Assembly: GCA_002344785.1 (NCBI GenBank)
Contig: DDUL01000033.1
Span: 116,538 to 180,537 of the forward strand
Direction: 5' to 3'
Length of the DNA: 64,000 nt
Source: Bdellovibrionaceae bacterium UBA2339
Lineage (GTDB): Bacteria > Bdellovibrionota > Bdellovibrionia > Bdellovibrionales > JAMPXM01
Below, piece by piece: positions 15,760 to 24,574 of the stretch; the first letter of the stretch is position 1, and each line of letters begins with the position of its first letter. The translations under genes and the position numbers were made by a program. Below the pieces are notes generated by a model. It was not told where the DNA came from and ran no database searches. It was given only the letters and a program-made list of their open reading frames with translations.

Positions 15760-15782
15760 ACAACTTCGATTTGCATTGTAGC

Positions 15783-16694
15783 ATGGAAAATCCGCTCACG
15801 GCCAAGCGCGTTGAAATCTGTCCTGGATTTGAGTTTGAAATTCGAGCTCGAGCCCGTGGCCTCGAAATGTTCAAGCGTCGACTCGGACAGGCCTGGCAAG
15901 CACTTCGTCGCTCCGACTGGTTGGACGATCATAAAATTCAACGTGAAATGCAGTCTCGATATTCCTCGGACGGGGAGTTGGCCTTTTATCGACCTTTCGT
16001 TCGAGCGGGATTGATGCCGTTTGAAAATGAAATGTGGCGGCGACTGGGTGTTAAGGACTCGCATGAAGTGTTGGTTGTTGGATGCGGCACGGGCCGTGAG
16101 CCCTTGGCCATGAGCGACTCCGGCGCGCGAGTGCTGGGACTTGATGTCTGTCCGAAGATGGCCAATCTTGGCCGTGATCTTTGTCGAGAAATGCAAAAGC
16201 CGGGAACACGACTGGATCTCCGCTGCGGAGACGAGCGAAGCATCGAGGGCGAAAGCTTTGATGTGATTTGGGTGGCCTACTCGATCACGGGACATATTCG
16301 AGGTCGAAAAAATCGCATCGAGTTCTACCGACGATTGTTAACAGCGCTCAAGCCCGGAGGCTCAATCATCACGGCGCCAGAAATCGCAAGGTACTCGATT
16401 CGAGATCCTCGCCGTTGGCTCCAGCTTTGGCTTCGTGTTCGATTTCCATTTCGCAGTGAAACCGGAGATTCACTGCGATCATTTCTCGGAAATCACAATC
16501 CGACCGACGAACTGATTTACTTTCACGTTTATCCCAACACGCAAAAATTTATCGACGAGATTCACGAAGCCGGCGGTCAGTTTGTCGACGATTTCGAGCG
16601 GCTCATTTGGCGCGTGAAGAGAAGTGACGATTCAATCCGCCGTGTTGAACAACTTCACTCTGCAGAATCCACCTCAGGTACAAAGATCAAATGA
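15783..16694 (+). CDS. Class I SAM-dependent methyltransferase
   Basis: The SAM-binding motif I is VLVVGCGTGREP, with LGLDVCPKM as the acidic loop after strand 2 and FDVIWVAYS as the post-motif strand. The frame is open from 15672, but that would overlap the divergent pqqD-like gene, so I use the ATG at 15783 (303 residues). It overlaps the following glycosyltransferase by ATGA, so the two are probably one operon. The substrate is unknown: a sugar O-methylation fits the polysaccharide locus downstream, while peptide methylation is possible because the gene is divergent from the maturation operon. Confidence 0.82.
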   Translation: MENPLTAKRVEICPGFEFEIRARARGLEMFKRRLGQAWQALRRSDWLDDHKIQREMQSRYSSDGELAFYRPFVRAGLMPFENEMWRRLGVKDSHEVLVVGCGTGREPLAMSDSGARVLGLDVCPKMANLGRDLCREMQKPGTRLDLRCGDERSIEGESFDVIWVAYSITGHIRGRKNRIEFYRRLLTALKPGGSIITAPEIARYSIRDPRRWLQLWLRVRFPFRSETGDSLRSFLGNHNPTDELIYFHVYPNTQKFIDEIHEAGGQFVDDFERLIWRVKRSDDSIRRVEQLHSAESTSGTKIK

Positions 16695-17875
16695 AGATCT
16701 TGATGTTCGGCAAGCACTATCCACCCAGCACAGGTGGGATTGAAACTGCGACCGCCATCATGGCCAGGGGCTTGGCTCAACGGGGTCACGAAGTCTTCGT
16801 GGAAGTTGCACATGAGCGCTTTGCGCCGACTCTTTCTGAAACTGAAGGCGGGGTGCGCATTCATCGTTGTGCGACTTGGGGAAGACTCTTTCGCCAACCT
16901 TTGGCGCGTTGGAAAACTTCCGTCATGCCAGATGCTGAGCATCTCATCTTGCATACCCCGAACCCGATGGCGGCGATCTGCGCTCGTCGGTGGCAAGGTG
17001 AGATGACCATCTTCCTACATGCTGAGCTTCAGGGTTGGAAAGGGTGGATTGAATCGCGGGTTTTGGATTCGTTGATCGCCCGACCACAGTTTCGTTCGGA
17101 ACCGAAAGCGAATCTCTCGGATAGCGATTCGAGTCGCCGAGTTCGCATCGTGGTGACGAGTGCGTGGTTAGCTGAGCGAATCCGGTCGAGGTTTCCTCAA
17201 ATTCCAATTGAGGTGATTCCACTCCCAGTCGATCCGAGTTGGCATTTTATCGGTCAGCACTCGACGCCTCGAAAGAAATTACGACAATTGGTCAGCTGGG
17301 GGCGACTCGTCGACTACAAGGGATTTGACTTGCAAATTCGGGCGGTCGCCCAGGTCCCGGAACTTCAATTGAGCATCATTGGCGAGGGCCCGCTTTCTGC
17401 AAAATTGACGAAGCTTGCGGCGAAGCTCGCGCCTGGTCGAATTCAAATTGTTGGACCAAAGTCGATGGGAGAAATTCAGCAAATTGCCCAGCAATCCGAC
17501 CTTGGTCTGTTTACTCCACGTGACGAACGCGAAACCTACGGAATTGCGTTACTTGAAGCCATGTCCATGGGCTTGCCAACGCTGACAACACCTTCACCAA
17601 CAGGTTTTGGCCACCTCCAACGCCACGGAAGCTGGGTGGTCGAATCTGTGAGTGTGGAGGCCATCAATCGAGGACTTTTGGAGCTGCGACGTGATCCACG
17701 TTGGCTCAACGGCTCGGCTCGCCGCGCGCTGAGCTTTGCCGCTGAGCTGACGGAGACGAACTTCATCAATCAGTGGATGAAGTTGCTTAACGCACCTGAC
17801 TTGCGACCAAAGTCCAAGCGTCCTACGGCCATGTTCACGAGGCCCAGGGATTCAGGACTCCATCCGGAAGCCTAA
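16691..17875 (+). CDS. GT4-family glycosyltransferase
   Basis: A 394-residue GT-B retaining glycosyltransferase. The N-terminus (MKILMFGKHYPPSTGGIET) is the typical acceptor-side Rossmann start with a Gly-rich loop. The donor-binding signature is ERETYGIALLEAMSMGLP near residue 280, the usual E-x7-E motif. It would add a sugar from an NDP donor to the growing repeat unit on the cytoplasmic face. It is coupled to the methyltransferase upstream (ATGA) and sits 18 bases before the Wzc-like gene, so the three form one likely transcript. Confidence 0.9.
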   Translation: MKILMFGKHYPPSTGGIETATAIMARGLAQRGHEVFVEVAHERFAPTLSETEGGVRIHRCATWGRLFRQPLARWKTSVMPDAEHLILHTPNPMAAICARRWQGEMTIFLHAELQGWKGWIESRVLDSLIARPQFRSEPKANLSDSDSSRRVRIVVTSAWLAERIRSRFPQIPIEVIPLPVDPSWHFIGQHSTPRKKLRQLVSWGRLVDYKGFDLQIRAVAQVPELQLSIIGEGPLSAKLTKLAAKLAPGRIQIVGPKSMGEIQQIAQQSDLGLFTPRDERETYGIALLEAMSMGLPTLTTPSPTGFGHLQRHGSWVVESVSVEAINRGLLELRRDPRWLNGSARRALSFAAELTETNFINQWMKLLNAPDLRPKSKRPTAMFTRPRDSGLHPEA

Positions 17876-17893
17876 ATTTCCGATGTAGAGAAG

Positions 17894-20077
17894 GTGAAAG
17901 AGTCAAAAGAGTCCTATGCCGATTCGATCGTCGACGTGAGCTTGATGGAGATCGTCCGCTATTTGTGGACGAATCGTCGGCCGATCATCGGCATTTCGAT
18001 CGCCGTCGCCGTGATTCTATCGGCTTACGCCATCGTCTTTAAGCGGCCATCGTATAAATCCGAGTCGATCATTCACGTCTCACTGCCGGATGACCTCAGT
18101 GGTTCCTCGGGCCGCATGATGGGGTTCTTTTACGAAGAGCGCGAGATTCAAGATTTGATGTTCTTAGTTGAACACATGTTTGAATCAAAACAGTTTCGGC
18201 GCCAACTGCTCGCGGATGCCGAAGCGTCAGCGGATCGGGCCGTCGTCGACTTTCTTTCTTCACTTTCATCTGAGGTGAGTCGAGAAGATCGAGCCGACCT
18301 CATCTTGAGTTTTCTGTTCATCACCCGCATGAAGGATCAAAATGCTTTGGTGGTCGGCGCCAGAAGTCGCAAGCCTGATTTGTCCGCAGGACTTGCTCGA
18401 CTTGCGAGCCACGCACTGGTGAAAGCCAACTATGAAAACACGTTGTTTCGCGTTCGTGCCGTGAAGGACTTCTTGAGTCGCCAGGCTGACTCCGCAAGGC
18501 GCGAACTTCTACAGCTTGAAGGCGAATATGCAATGTTGCAAACGGGTGAGCGAGGCCTAGCGGCTGTCGAGTTCACCGTCGGTGGCGGACGCGACACGCT
18601 CGAGGCGAGATCCAAGCGCCGCGCACTCAAGCAACAAATCGACGCGACTTCGCATTTGATTGCTGAGTTCCGCACGGAACTGAGCAAGCACATGGATTTC
18701 ATTCGTGGCGGACGGCCTTCGCAGCTCTATCTGGCGCAAATGCAGCGCAAGATTGAACTGCTCAAATATCAAAAAGAAATGTCACAACAAGGTCGCGATC
18801 CGGCGTCGATGGAAGGCGTCGGCGCACAAGCCGCACTCAATCAAGCTCTGATCGAGTTTGATCGCATTCTCAAAGACCGCGGCGACCTACCGGTTTCATT
18901 GAACCCCTGGGATCAGGTGCAGCAAATTGAAAAGCAAATCGCCGAGCTTACGGCGAAGCGATCTCAGCTTGAGGGCGAGTACTCGGCCATCAACAGTCAG
19001 CTGGCTGGTCACACGCAGGAAGTTCGCTCTTTGGCCAATCACTTGCAAAAACTCACCGAAATTCGTCGCGAACTTGAACTGAAGCAACGCTTGTTCGCTG
19101 ATTTGCAGGCCAAGTACCAAGAAGCGCAGATTCAAGAGGCTGGTCAAAAGAACAACCTGAGAATTGTTGCTGAACCTGAAGTGAACGGACGTCCCGAAGG
19201 CATGGGCTTAATCCGACGGCATATCGCTGCGGCTGTGTTTGGAATGGCCGTTGCTCTGACCTTGTTTACGCTCCGATACTTGCTGATCCCAACGGTTCGA
19301 GGTCGCGAAGACTTATCGCGGGTGGGTTTGAAAGTCTTGGGAGAGGTGCCTTACTTCTATGGAGCAAAGAAACTCAAGCATCATGCTCCGCTGGATCAAG
19401 GCGGCCCGCCCGAACCCAAGCCATTGTTGGTCAAAGACGCGCCGGCAAGCCAAGAAGCCACGGCGATCCGTAGCATCCGCATCCGTTTAGAGAGGGAATT
19501 GGGAATTCTCGAGGACCGCTCGATGGGTCGCGTGATCACTATGTGTTCGGCCAACACCAAAGAGGGGAAGAGCTTTACCGCGGCGAACTTGGCGCTGGCC
19601 ATGACCGTGATCGATCGAAATGTTTGCGTTGTGGATCTCGATTATCAGGACCCCGATGTGGAGTTGTACTTCCCGGACTTTAAGGAAGAAAGTGTGATTC
19701 CCGAACTCTCGAATGAGAAGGTTACGTTCTACAAACGCGTGATCAATCTGCATGGACACCGAGGATCTCTCACAATCATTCGTACGTCGCGAGTTGACGG
19801 CAACCTTTCAGATCTCATCGAAGGACCTTCGTTCGCGTACTTCATTGAGCAACTTCGTATCGCCTATGATGTGATCTTCATCGACTGTCCGCCGGTCCGT
19901 ACGCATGTCGAAAGCACCGTCACATCTCGATTTAGTGATGCGATGCTAATGGTGACCAATCAGCGCAAGACGTTCCGAGATGAGTTAAAGGCTTCGTCGG
20001 TTCGCATTCGTGAGATTTATGATGGGCCGATCTATGGAGTGTTGAACTTTAAGTTCGACGACATCAAAACCGCCTAA
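17894..20077 (+). CDS. Wzc-like polysaccharide copolymerase / BY-kinase-type ATPase
   Basis: A 727-residue inner-membrane protein controlling polymer length and export. There is a membrane span near 31-50, a long periplasmic region rich in coiled coil (about 180-430), a second span near 443-463 and a cytoplasmic P-loop domain. That domain shows the bacterial tyrosine kinase motifs: Walker A CSANTKEGKS (about 551-560), Walker A' CVVDLDYQDPD near 578 and Walker B VIFIDCPP near 659. The C-terminus ends shortly after the domain and has no Tyr-rich cluster, so autophosphorylation of the usual tail is not expected. It starts with GTG. It is convergent with the amino-sugar operon, with 48 bases between stops. 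Confidence 0.9.
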   Translation: MKESKESYADSIVDVSLMEIVRYLWTNRRPIIGISIAVAVILSAYAIVFKRPSYKSESIIHVSLPDDLSGSSGRMMGFFYEEREIQDLMFLVEHMFESKQFRRQLLADAEASADRAVVDFLSSLSSEVSREDRADLILSFLFITRMKDQNALVVGARSRKPDLSAGLARLASHALVKANYENTLFRVRAVKDFLSRQADSARRELLQLEGEYAMLQTGERGLAAVEFTVGGGRDTLEARSKRRALKQQIDATSHLIAEFRTELSKHMDFIRGGRPSQLYLAQMQRKIELLKYQKEMSQQGRDPASMEGVGAQAALNQALIEFDRILKDRGDLPVSLNPWDQVQQIEKQIAELTAKRSQLEGEYSAINSQLAGHTQEVRSLANHLQKLTEIRRELELKQRLFADLQAKYQEAQIQEAGQKNNLRIVAEPEVNGRPEGMGLIRRHIAAAVFGMAVALTLFTLRYLLIPTVRGREDLSRVGLKVLGEVPYFYGAKKLKHHAPLDQGGPPEPKPLLVKDAPASQEATAIRSIRIRLERELGILEDRSMGRVITMCSANTKEGKSFTAANLALAMTVIDRNVCVVDLDYQDPDVELYFPDFKEESVIPELSNEKVTFYKRVINLHGHRGSLTIIRTSRVDGNLSDLIEGPSFAYFIEQLRIAYDVIFIDCPPVRTHVESTVTSRFSDAMLMVTNQRKTFRDELKASSVRIREIYDGPIYGVLNFKFDDIKTA

Positions 20078-20125
20078 GGCCCGAGAAGTTCGACAAACTT
20101 AGGACTTAGTGACGTTGCATTAGAG

Positions 20126-21244
20126 TCAAGCGGACCAGACGACTCGTCGTACTTGATCAATCATCGATTCAATCGCTTGCGCCACGATGGATCCAACTGG
20201 CTTTAACTTATAATCCTTTGGTATACGGCGATTCGCACGCGCCGACGTTGCGATCTTCATAGCGGACAGAATGCGGTCTGGCGCCGTCGAAGCCATCAAA
20301 CACACGCCCTCATCCATTCCCTCGGGTCGCTCATGAGCATCTCGGATCATGACGGCCGGAAAGCCCAATAGTCCCGCCTCTTCCGTTAACGTGCCTGAGT
20401 CTGACAAAACCACCTTGGATTCGGCTTGAAGTTTCATGTAGTCGAAGTATCCCAATGGCTTGAGTTGACGAACTCGAGCGGGGAGACTTGCAGCGCCAGC
20501 CAGGGCGTCGAGTCGCTGTCGTGTCCTGGGGTGCACGGAAAATATGACTTCGTGATCTTGAGCGAGTTGGCGGAGAGTCTCGAGAAGTTCTTCGAGTTTA
20601 TCTTGGCGATCCACGTTCTCTTCGCGATGAGCGCTCACCACGACATAAGACTTTGGTTGGATACTGAGCCTTTGAAGAATGTCTGACTGATCGATCTGCT
20701 GGCGGTACTTCTCGACGATCTCTGGGATTGAGGAACCTGAATGTATAATTCGGTCCGCTGGAAAGTTTTCGGATAAGAGGTACCGACGGGCGTGCTCGGT
20801 GATGACGAAGTTCACGTCAGCCAGATGATCAATGATTCTGCGATTGATCTCCTCGGGAACTCGAGCATCAAAGCAACGGTTACCCGCTTCCATATGAAAA
20901 ATGGGAATCTTTCTTCGTTTTGCAGCGTAGGCGATGAGACAGGAGTTCGTGTCGCCGTAGATCAGGAGTGCGTCGGGACTGAATTTCTGCAGCACTTTGT
21001 CGCCTTCGATCAGTAAGGCGGCAATGGTTTCCATAGTCGTGCCGCGCGCTGCATTGAGAAACTCATCCGGCTTTCTGATTCCGAGGTCATCGAAGAAAAT
21101 CTGATTGAGCTCGAAGTCGAAATTCTGACCCGTGTGGACCAATGTGTGTGTGAAGTGCCGATCAAGTTCAGGAATGACTCGCGCAAGCTTGATGAGCTCC
21201 GGTCGAGTTCCCACAACTGTCATCACTCGACGAGTTGAGTTCAT
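20126..21244 (-). CDS. UDP-N-acetyl-hexosamine 2-epimerase (WecB/FnlC/WbvD-like)
   Basis: A non-hydrolysing UDP-sugar 2-epimerase of 372 residues. The start VVGTRPELIKLARVI and the motifs HTGQNFD, HMEAGNRCFD, SAHREENVD, HPRTRQRL and SDSGTLTEE match this family. It is the last gene of a four-gene minus-strand operon with 4-base overlaps. With the 4,6-dehydratase and the reductase upstream it completes a route from UDP-GlcNAc to a UDP-L-6-deoxy-amino sugar, as in the FnlABC/CapEFG (L-FucNAc) and WbvBRD (L-QuiNAc) sets. WecB itself (ManNAc formation) is a less likely reading because of these neighbours. Confidence 0.9.
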   Translation of the reverse strand: MNSTRRVMTVVGTRPELIKLARVIPELDRHFTHTLVHTGQNFDFELNQIFFDDLGIRKPDEFLNAARGTTMETIAALLIEGDKVLQKFSPDALLIYGDTNSCLIAYAAKRRKIPIFHMEAGNRCFDARVPEEINRRIIDHLADVNFVITEHARRYLLSENFPADRIIHSGSSIPEIVEKYRQQIDQSDILQRLSIQPKSYVVVSAHREENVDRQDKLEELLETLRQLAQDHEVIFSVHPRTRQRLDALAGAASLPARVRQLKPLGYFDYMKLQAESKVVLSDSGTLTEEAGLLGFPAVMIRDAHERPEGMDEGVCLMASTAPDRILSAMKIATSARANRRIPKDYKLKPVGSIVAQAIESMIDQVRRVVWSA

Positions 21245-22314
21245 CTCAACATTTCCTGACCTTGAGAGCCGGACTCTTCAACTTGATCGAGCATCAGCCG
21301 GTGTTGCCTCAACAAAGTCGAGGTCTGTTCGAAGTCGACGACATGATTTTCCGACGAGTACTCGCCAATCAAGTCACGAGAGCGTTTGGCTTGCGTGGCC
21401 AATAGCTCAGGGAGCATAGACTGAATGACGTAGTAACCATCACGTCGATAGGTCCGGTAGGATTCTTCGATGGAGACGAGGCTCTCATGCAGCTTTTCGC
21501 CAGGCCTGATGCCGGTCACTTTGATGGGGATCTTGAGATCCCCCACTAAGCTCTTGGCGACGTTGACCATATTGGCTGAAGGAACGATGGGAATGTAAGT
21601 CTCGCCGGGCAAAGCGTTTTCGATGGCCGCCATGACGGTGTCCACGGCTTGATCAAGACTCAGCAGAAAGCGAGTCATGTTCTCATCGGTGATTGTAACG
21701 GGTCCACCAGCCCGAATTTGTTCATGAAAGAGAGGAATCACGCTTCCTCGCGATGCGAGAACGTTACCGTAGCGAACGCAAATGAAGCGAGTTCCAGGAG
21801 AGTTCACGTTGGCCGCGATGAAGATGCGCTCTTGAAGGGCCTTGGTCATACCCATGACATTGACGGGTTTGCAGGCTTTGTCGGTTGAAATCCCGACGAC
21901 GGTTTCAACAGGAAAGCGATGCTCATGAATCGCGCGAGCTAGATTTTGCGCGCCCATGCAATTTGTGAGAATCGCTTGTTCAGGAAAGTATTCGCAGACG
22001 GGGACTTGTTTGAGAGCCGCGGCATTGATCACAATATCGATCCCTGGCAGTGAAGCCACGAGATCTTCGTAGCGTCGAACATCTCCGATCCGGAAGGAAA
22101 GAATTCGCTCGAAGTTCTTGAAGATCACTTCATCGGTGGCGGACTTTCGATTGAGATACTCCACGCGCATGTCGTGCTGCTTGGCCTCGTCACGAGAGAG
22201 TACGACGAGCTTTTGTGGCAGTCCGAATTCTCCAGAGAGGGCTCGACGAACAAACGTCTTACCCATGGATCCGGTTCCGCCTGTCACCAGGACACGTTTA
22301 CCTTTGAGTATCAT
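21241..22314 (-). CDS. UDP-GlcNAc 4,6-dehydratase/5-epimerase (CapE/FnlA/WbvB-like)
   Basis: An extended SDR of 357 residues. The NAD loop is VTGGTGSMGKTFV, and the active-site segment GISTDKACKPVNVMGMTKAL has Met in place of the usual Tyr, as is normal for the CapE/FlaA1 group (Ser-Met-Lys). The C-terminal GIRPGEKLHE is also family-typical. It converts UDP-GlcNAc to a 4-keto-6-deoxy intermediate, with epimerisation at C5 in CapE-like enzymes, and so opens the amino-sugar pathway. Its ATG overlaps the stop of the reductase gene and its stop overlaps the epimerase gene. Confidence 0.92.
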   Translation of the reverse strand: MILKGKRVLVTGGTGSMGKTFVRRALSGEFGLPQKLVVLSRDEAKQHDMRVEYLNRKSATDEVIFKNFERILSFRIGDVRRYEDLVASLPGIDIVINAAALKQVPVCEYFPEQAILTNCMGAQNLARAIHEHRFPVETVVGISTDKACKPVNVMGMTKALQERIFIAANVNSPGTRFICVRYGNVLASRGSVIPLFHEQIRAGGPVTITDENMTRFLLSLDQAVDTVMAAIENALPGETYIPIVPSANMVNVAKSLVGDLKIPIKVTGIRPGEKLHESLVSIEESYRTYRRDGYYVIQSMLPELLATQAKRSRDLIGEYSSENHVVDFEQTSTLLRQHRLMLDQVEESGSQGQEMLR

Positions 22315-23261
22315 GCCGACTTCCTCGATTGATGTTTTTGGCCTTGTTTAGGAGAGATCGTCGTTGTTTTGAATGAGCCTTGACGCTCGCGCCACCAGGC
22401 GGCTTGCTCGGCAAGCATTCGCCCCCAATCGGGCGTCACTGGACCGATCACTTTCGCCAATCGATCACTGGAGAGCCGCTTGTCGGCGAATTTCTGAGTG
22501 TCGGGAATGACATGAACAGGGAATTGAAACTCCTGCGCTGCTGTTTGCAAAAGATCAAACTTGGTGGTGAAGGGGCCCGATGCATGCCAGAGCCCACTCA
22601 GGCCCGCCTGCACACACTTCAAGGTAACCTTCGCCATTTGCGTCGTTGTCATGCCCGAATAGTGAAAGGCTTTATAGCCAACAACTTCATGGGTTTGTCG
22701 TTGAGAGATGAACCACTCCAGAAGCTCCGTGTGATTTTGCAACTCAAGCCCAACGATTGAACCACGAAGTGTGAGGACATGATCCTGGTTTGAAACTTCA
22801 CCCAAGCGCTTGGAGAGCCCGTAGTCGTCATCCGCATCGGGACGATCGTTTTCCGTATAGCCTTGCTCCGGTGCGCGAGCTTGTCCCTTGAACACGCAAT
22901 CCGTTGAATAGTGCACCAAGCGTACGCCACGTTTCTCGCATATTTGTGCGAGCTGATGCGGCAGAACGGAATTTGTTTGAATCAAAAGACTTTTGTCTTT
23001 GATCGGGCGGCGTGGTGTCCAGCCAACAGCATTAAGGAGAAAGTCAGGACGAAGCTGACGAAGAAGATCTGTGACAGAATCCGGGTCTAAAGCATCGACG
23101 TCGCAAACCAAATCGGTGGGTTGAAACTCACGTTCGATTTCCGCACTGAGATCGGTTCGCGATCGCCGAATTGCGGCGATACACTCGTGCCCTTGTGCCT
23201 TGATCTCGCGATAAAGGGCCGATCCAAGCATGCCCGTTGCGCCCAGAATGACAAACTTCAA
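22311..23261 (-). CDS. RmlD-like NDP-4-keto-sugar reductase
   Basis: A 316-residue SDR with LGATGMLGSALYREI at the N-terminus and the Tyr-Lys active site in YGLSKRLGE, after the YSTDCVFKG motif typical of RmlD-like reductases. It lacks the extra C-terminal cupin found in CapF/FnlB-type enzymes. That favours the route described for Vibrio cholerae WbvR, giving UDP-L-RhaNAc and, after the 2-epimerase, UDP-L-QuiNAc, over L-FucNAc; this is inference from length and family. The start is TTG, overlapping the upstream stop by 4 bases, with GAGGTGGAAG just before. Confidence 0.85.
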   Translation of the reverse strand: MKFVILGATGMLGSALYREIKAQGHECIAAIRRSRTDLSAEIEREFQPTDLVCDVDALDPDSVTDLLRQLRPDFLLNAVGWTPRRPIKDKSLLIQTNSVLPHQLAQICEKRGVRLVHYSTDCVFKGQARAPEQGYTENDRPDADDDYGLSKRLGEVSNQDHVLTLRGSIVGLELQNHTELLEWFISQRQTHEVVGYKAFHYSGMTTTQMAKVTLKCVQAGLSGLWHASGPFTTKFDLLQTAAQEFQFPVHVIPDTQKFADKRLSSDRLAKVIGPVTPDWGRMLAEQAAWWRERQGSFKTTTISPKQGQKHQSRKSA

Positions 23262-24514
23262 CTTCCACCTCGGTGATGTCGCTCGCCTTGCGATAGTCTC
23301 AGGAGATCCATTTCCAGTTTATCGAGAATCATGGACTTCTTAAACTCTCGCAAAGCCAACGCCCGCGCATTCTCTCCAAAGGTCCTTTGCTCCTCATCAC
23401 CACGGCTGAGGAGCAGTTCCAAATCGTTTGCAAGTTGCCGAGACTCCTTGGGCCTTCGACAAAGGCCGAGTTGATATCTCTGGACGTAGGTCGCCGTGAT
23501 GCCATGGGCGAGCGCAAGGATCGGACGCCCGGCACTGAGGTATCCGACGAACTTCGATGGCAATGTGCGATTGAATGCGTCGGCATCGACGAGTGAAAGA
23601 AACAGGAAGTCAGCCTTGGCCTCGAGCTCCGCCGCCTCTTGCGGTGGAACTCGATCACGAAATTCGACTTGAGAAGATCGTCCTAGAGACTGAAGTTTAA
23701 GTTGAAAGTCAGCTCGGCAACTGCCATCACCGACGAACATCCAGCGGACGGGAAGCGACTTTTGAGCACATTCATCGATCAATTCAACCACTGCATCTAA
23801 GCCTTGGGCATGACCAAGGTTTCCGGCATACAGAATGGTCGCCGGTCGGGGGATTGGTTTTGCAGGGGCTCCTGAATCCGGGGAATTCGAAACTTCGCGA
23901 ACAAACCAATTCGGTAGCGTCATGAGATTTTCGTCATGAGCGCCCCATTTCTTCACCGAATCGATGAATCCTTCGCTCTGCAAGTGCAGGCGTTGGGCGC
24001 GTTGATAAATGTATCGAACCACGCAACCCATGAGACTCTGGACAAAGTTAGATCCCAGCCAGGAAGAGCCCAAGCCTTGTAGTGTTTCAGGCCAAAGATC
24101 TTGGACCCAGATCGCGACGGGAGGAGGGACATTGTATCGCTTTGCGATCCAGAGCGCGGGGAGAGCGACGGTGATTGGCGAACTTGCCCAGACGTAAATC
24201 ACATCGGGGCGCTTGGACTCGGAGGCACGAAAGTGAAGAAAAGCCGATGCAATGAAGGACAGGTAATTGGCAATCCGGCGAGCCCAGCCACCGCGGCCTC
24301 GAGAAAAAATCGGTACCCGCTGAACCTCGACTCCTGACCAGTTTGAAAATCCGGATTTTCGATATGCGCTGCCGATCCAGGGATCCGGATGAGGATAGTC
24401 CGCCCAATTAGTGAGGACATGAACCTCATGTCCACGCTGTACAAGCTCAGTCGCCACATCGTTGATGCGAAAGTTTTCTGGATAAAAGTATTGCGTGACG
24501 ATGAGGATGCGCAT
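23258..24514 (-). CDS. GT4 glycosyltransferase, WbuB-like
   Basis: A 418-residue GT-B enzyme that begins MRILIVTQYFYPENFRIND, the start typical of WbuB-type transferases that add L-FucNAc or related L-amino sugars. The donor site lies in the second half (YAGNLGHAQGLD, then GDGSCRAD), with SKFVGYLSAGRPI near residue 320. It is the first gene of the amino-sugar operon, which fits use of the sugar made by the next three products. I use the ATG at 24514; a TTG two codons earlier is open. It is divergent from the polymerase-like gene at 24575. Confidence 0.88.
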   Translation of the reverse strand: MRILIVTQYFYPENFRINDVATELVQRGHEVHVLTNWADYPHPDPWIGSAYRKSGFSNWSGVEVQRVPIFSRGRGGWARRIANYLSFIASAFLHFRASESKRPDVIYVWASSPITVALPALWIAKRYNVPPPVAIWVQDLWPETLQGLGSSWLGSNFVQSLMGCVVRYIYQRAQRLHLQSEGFIDSVKKWGAHDENLMTLPNWFVREVSNSPDSGAPAKPIPRPATILYAGNLGHAQGLDAVVELIDECAQKSLPVRWMFVGDGSCRADFQLKLQSLGRSSQVEFRDRVPPQEAAELEAKADFLFLSLVDADAFNRTLPSKFVGYLSAGRPILALAHGITATYVQRYQLGLCRRPKESRQLANDLELLLSRGDEEQRTFGENARALALREFKKSMILDKLEMDLLRLSQGERHHRGGS

Positions 24515-24574
24515 GCACAAGTCCTATCGGATTTTCAAGTCACGGCGGTGAGGACTTCGTGATAAATTGATGAG

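Noticed and set aside
15672..15782. 37-codon N-terminal extension of the methyltransferase
   Set aside because: It would overlap the divergent PqqD-like gene; the first residues are not like a methyltransferase and there is no ribosome binding site.
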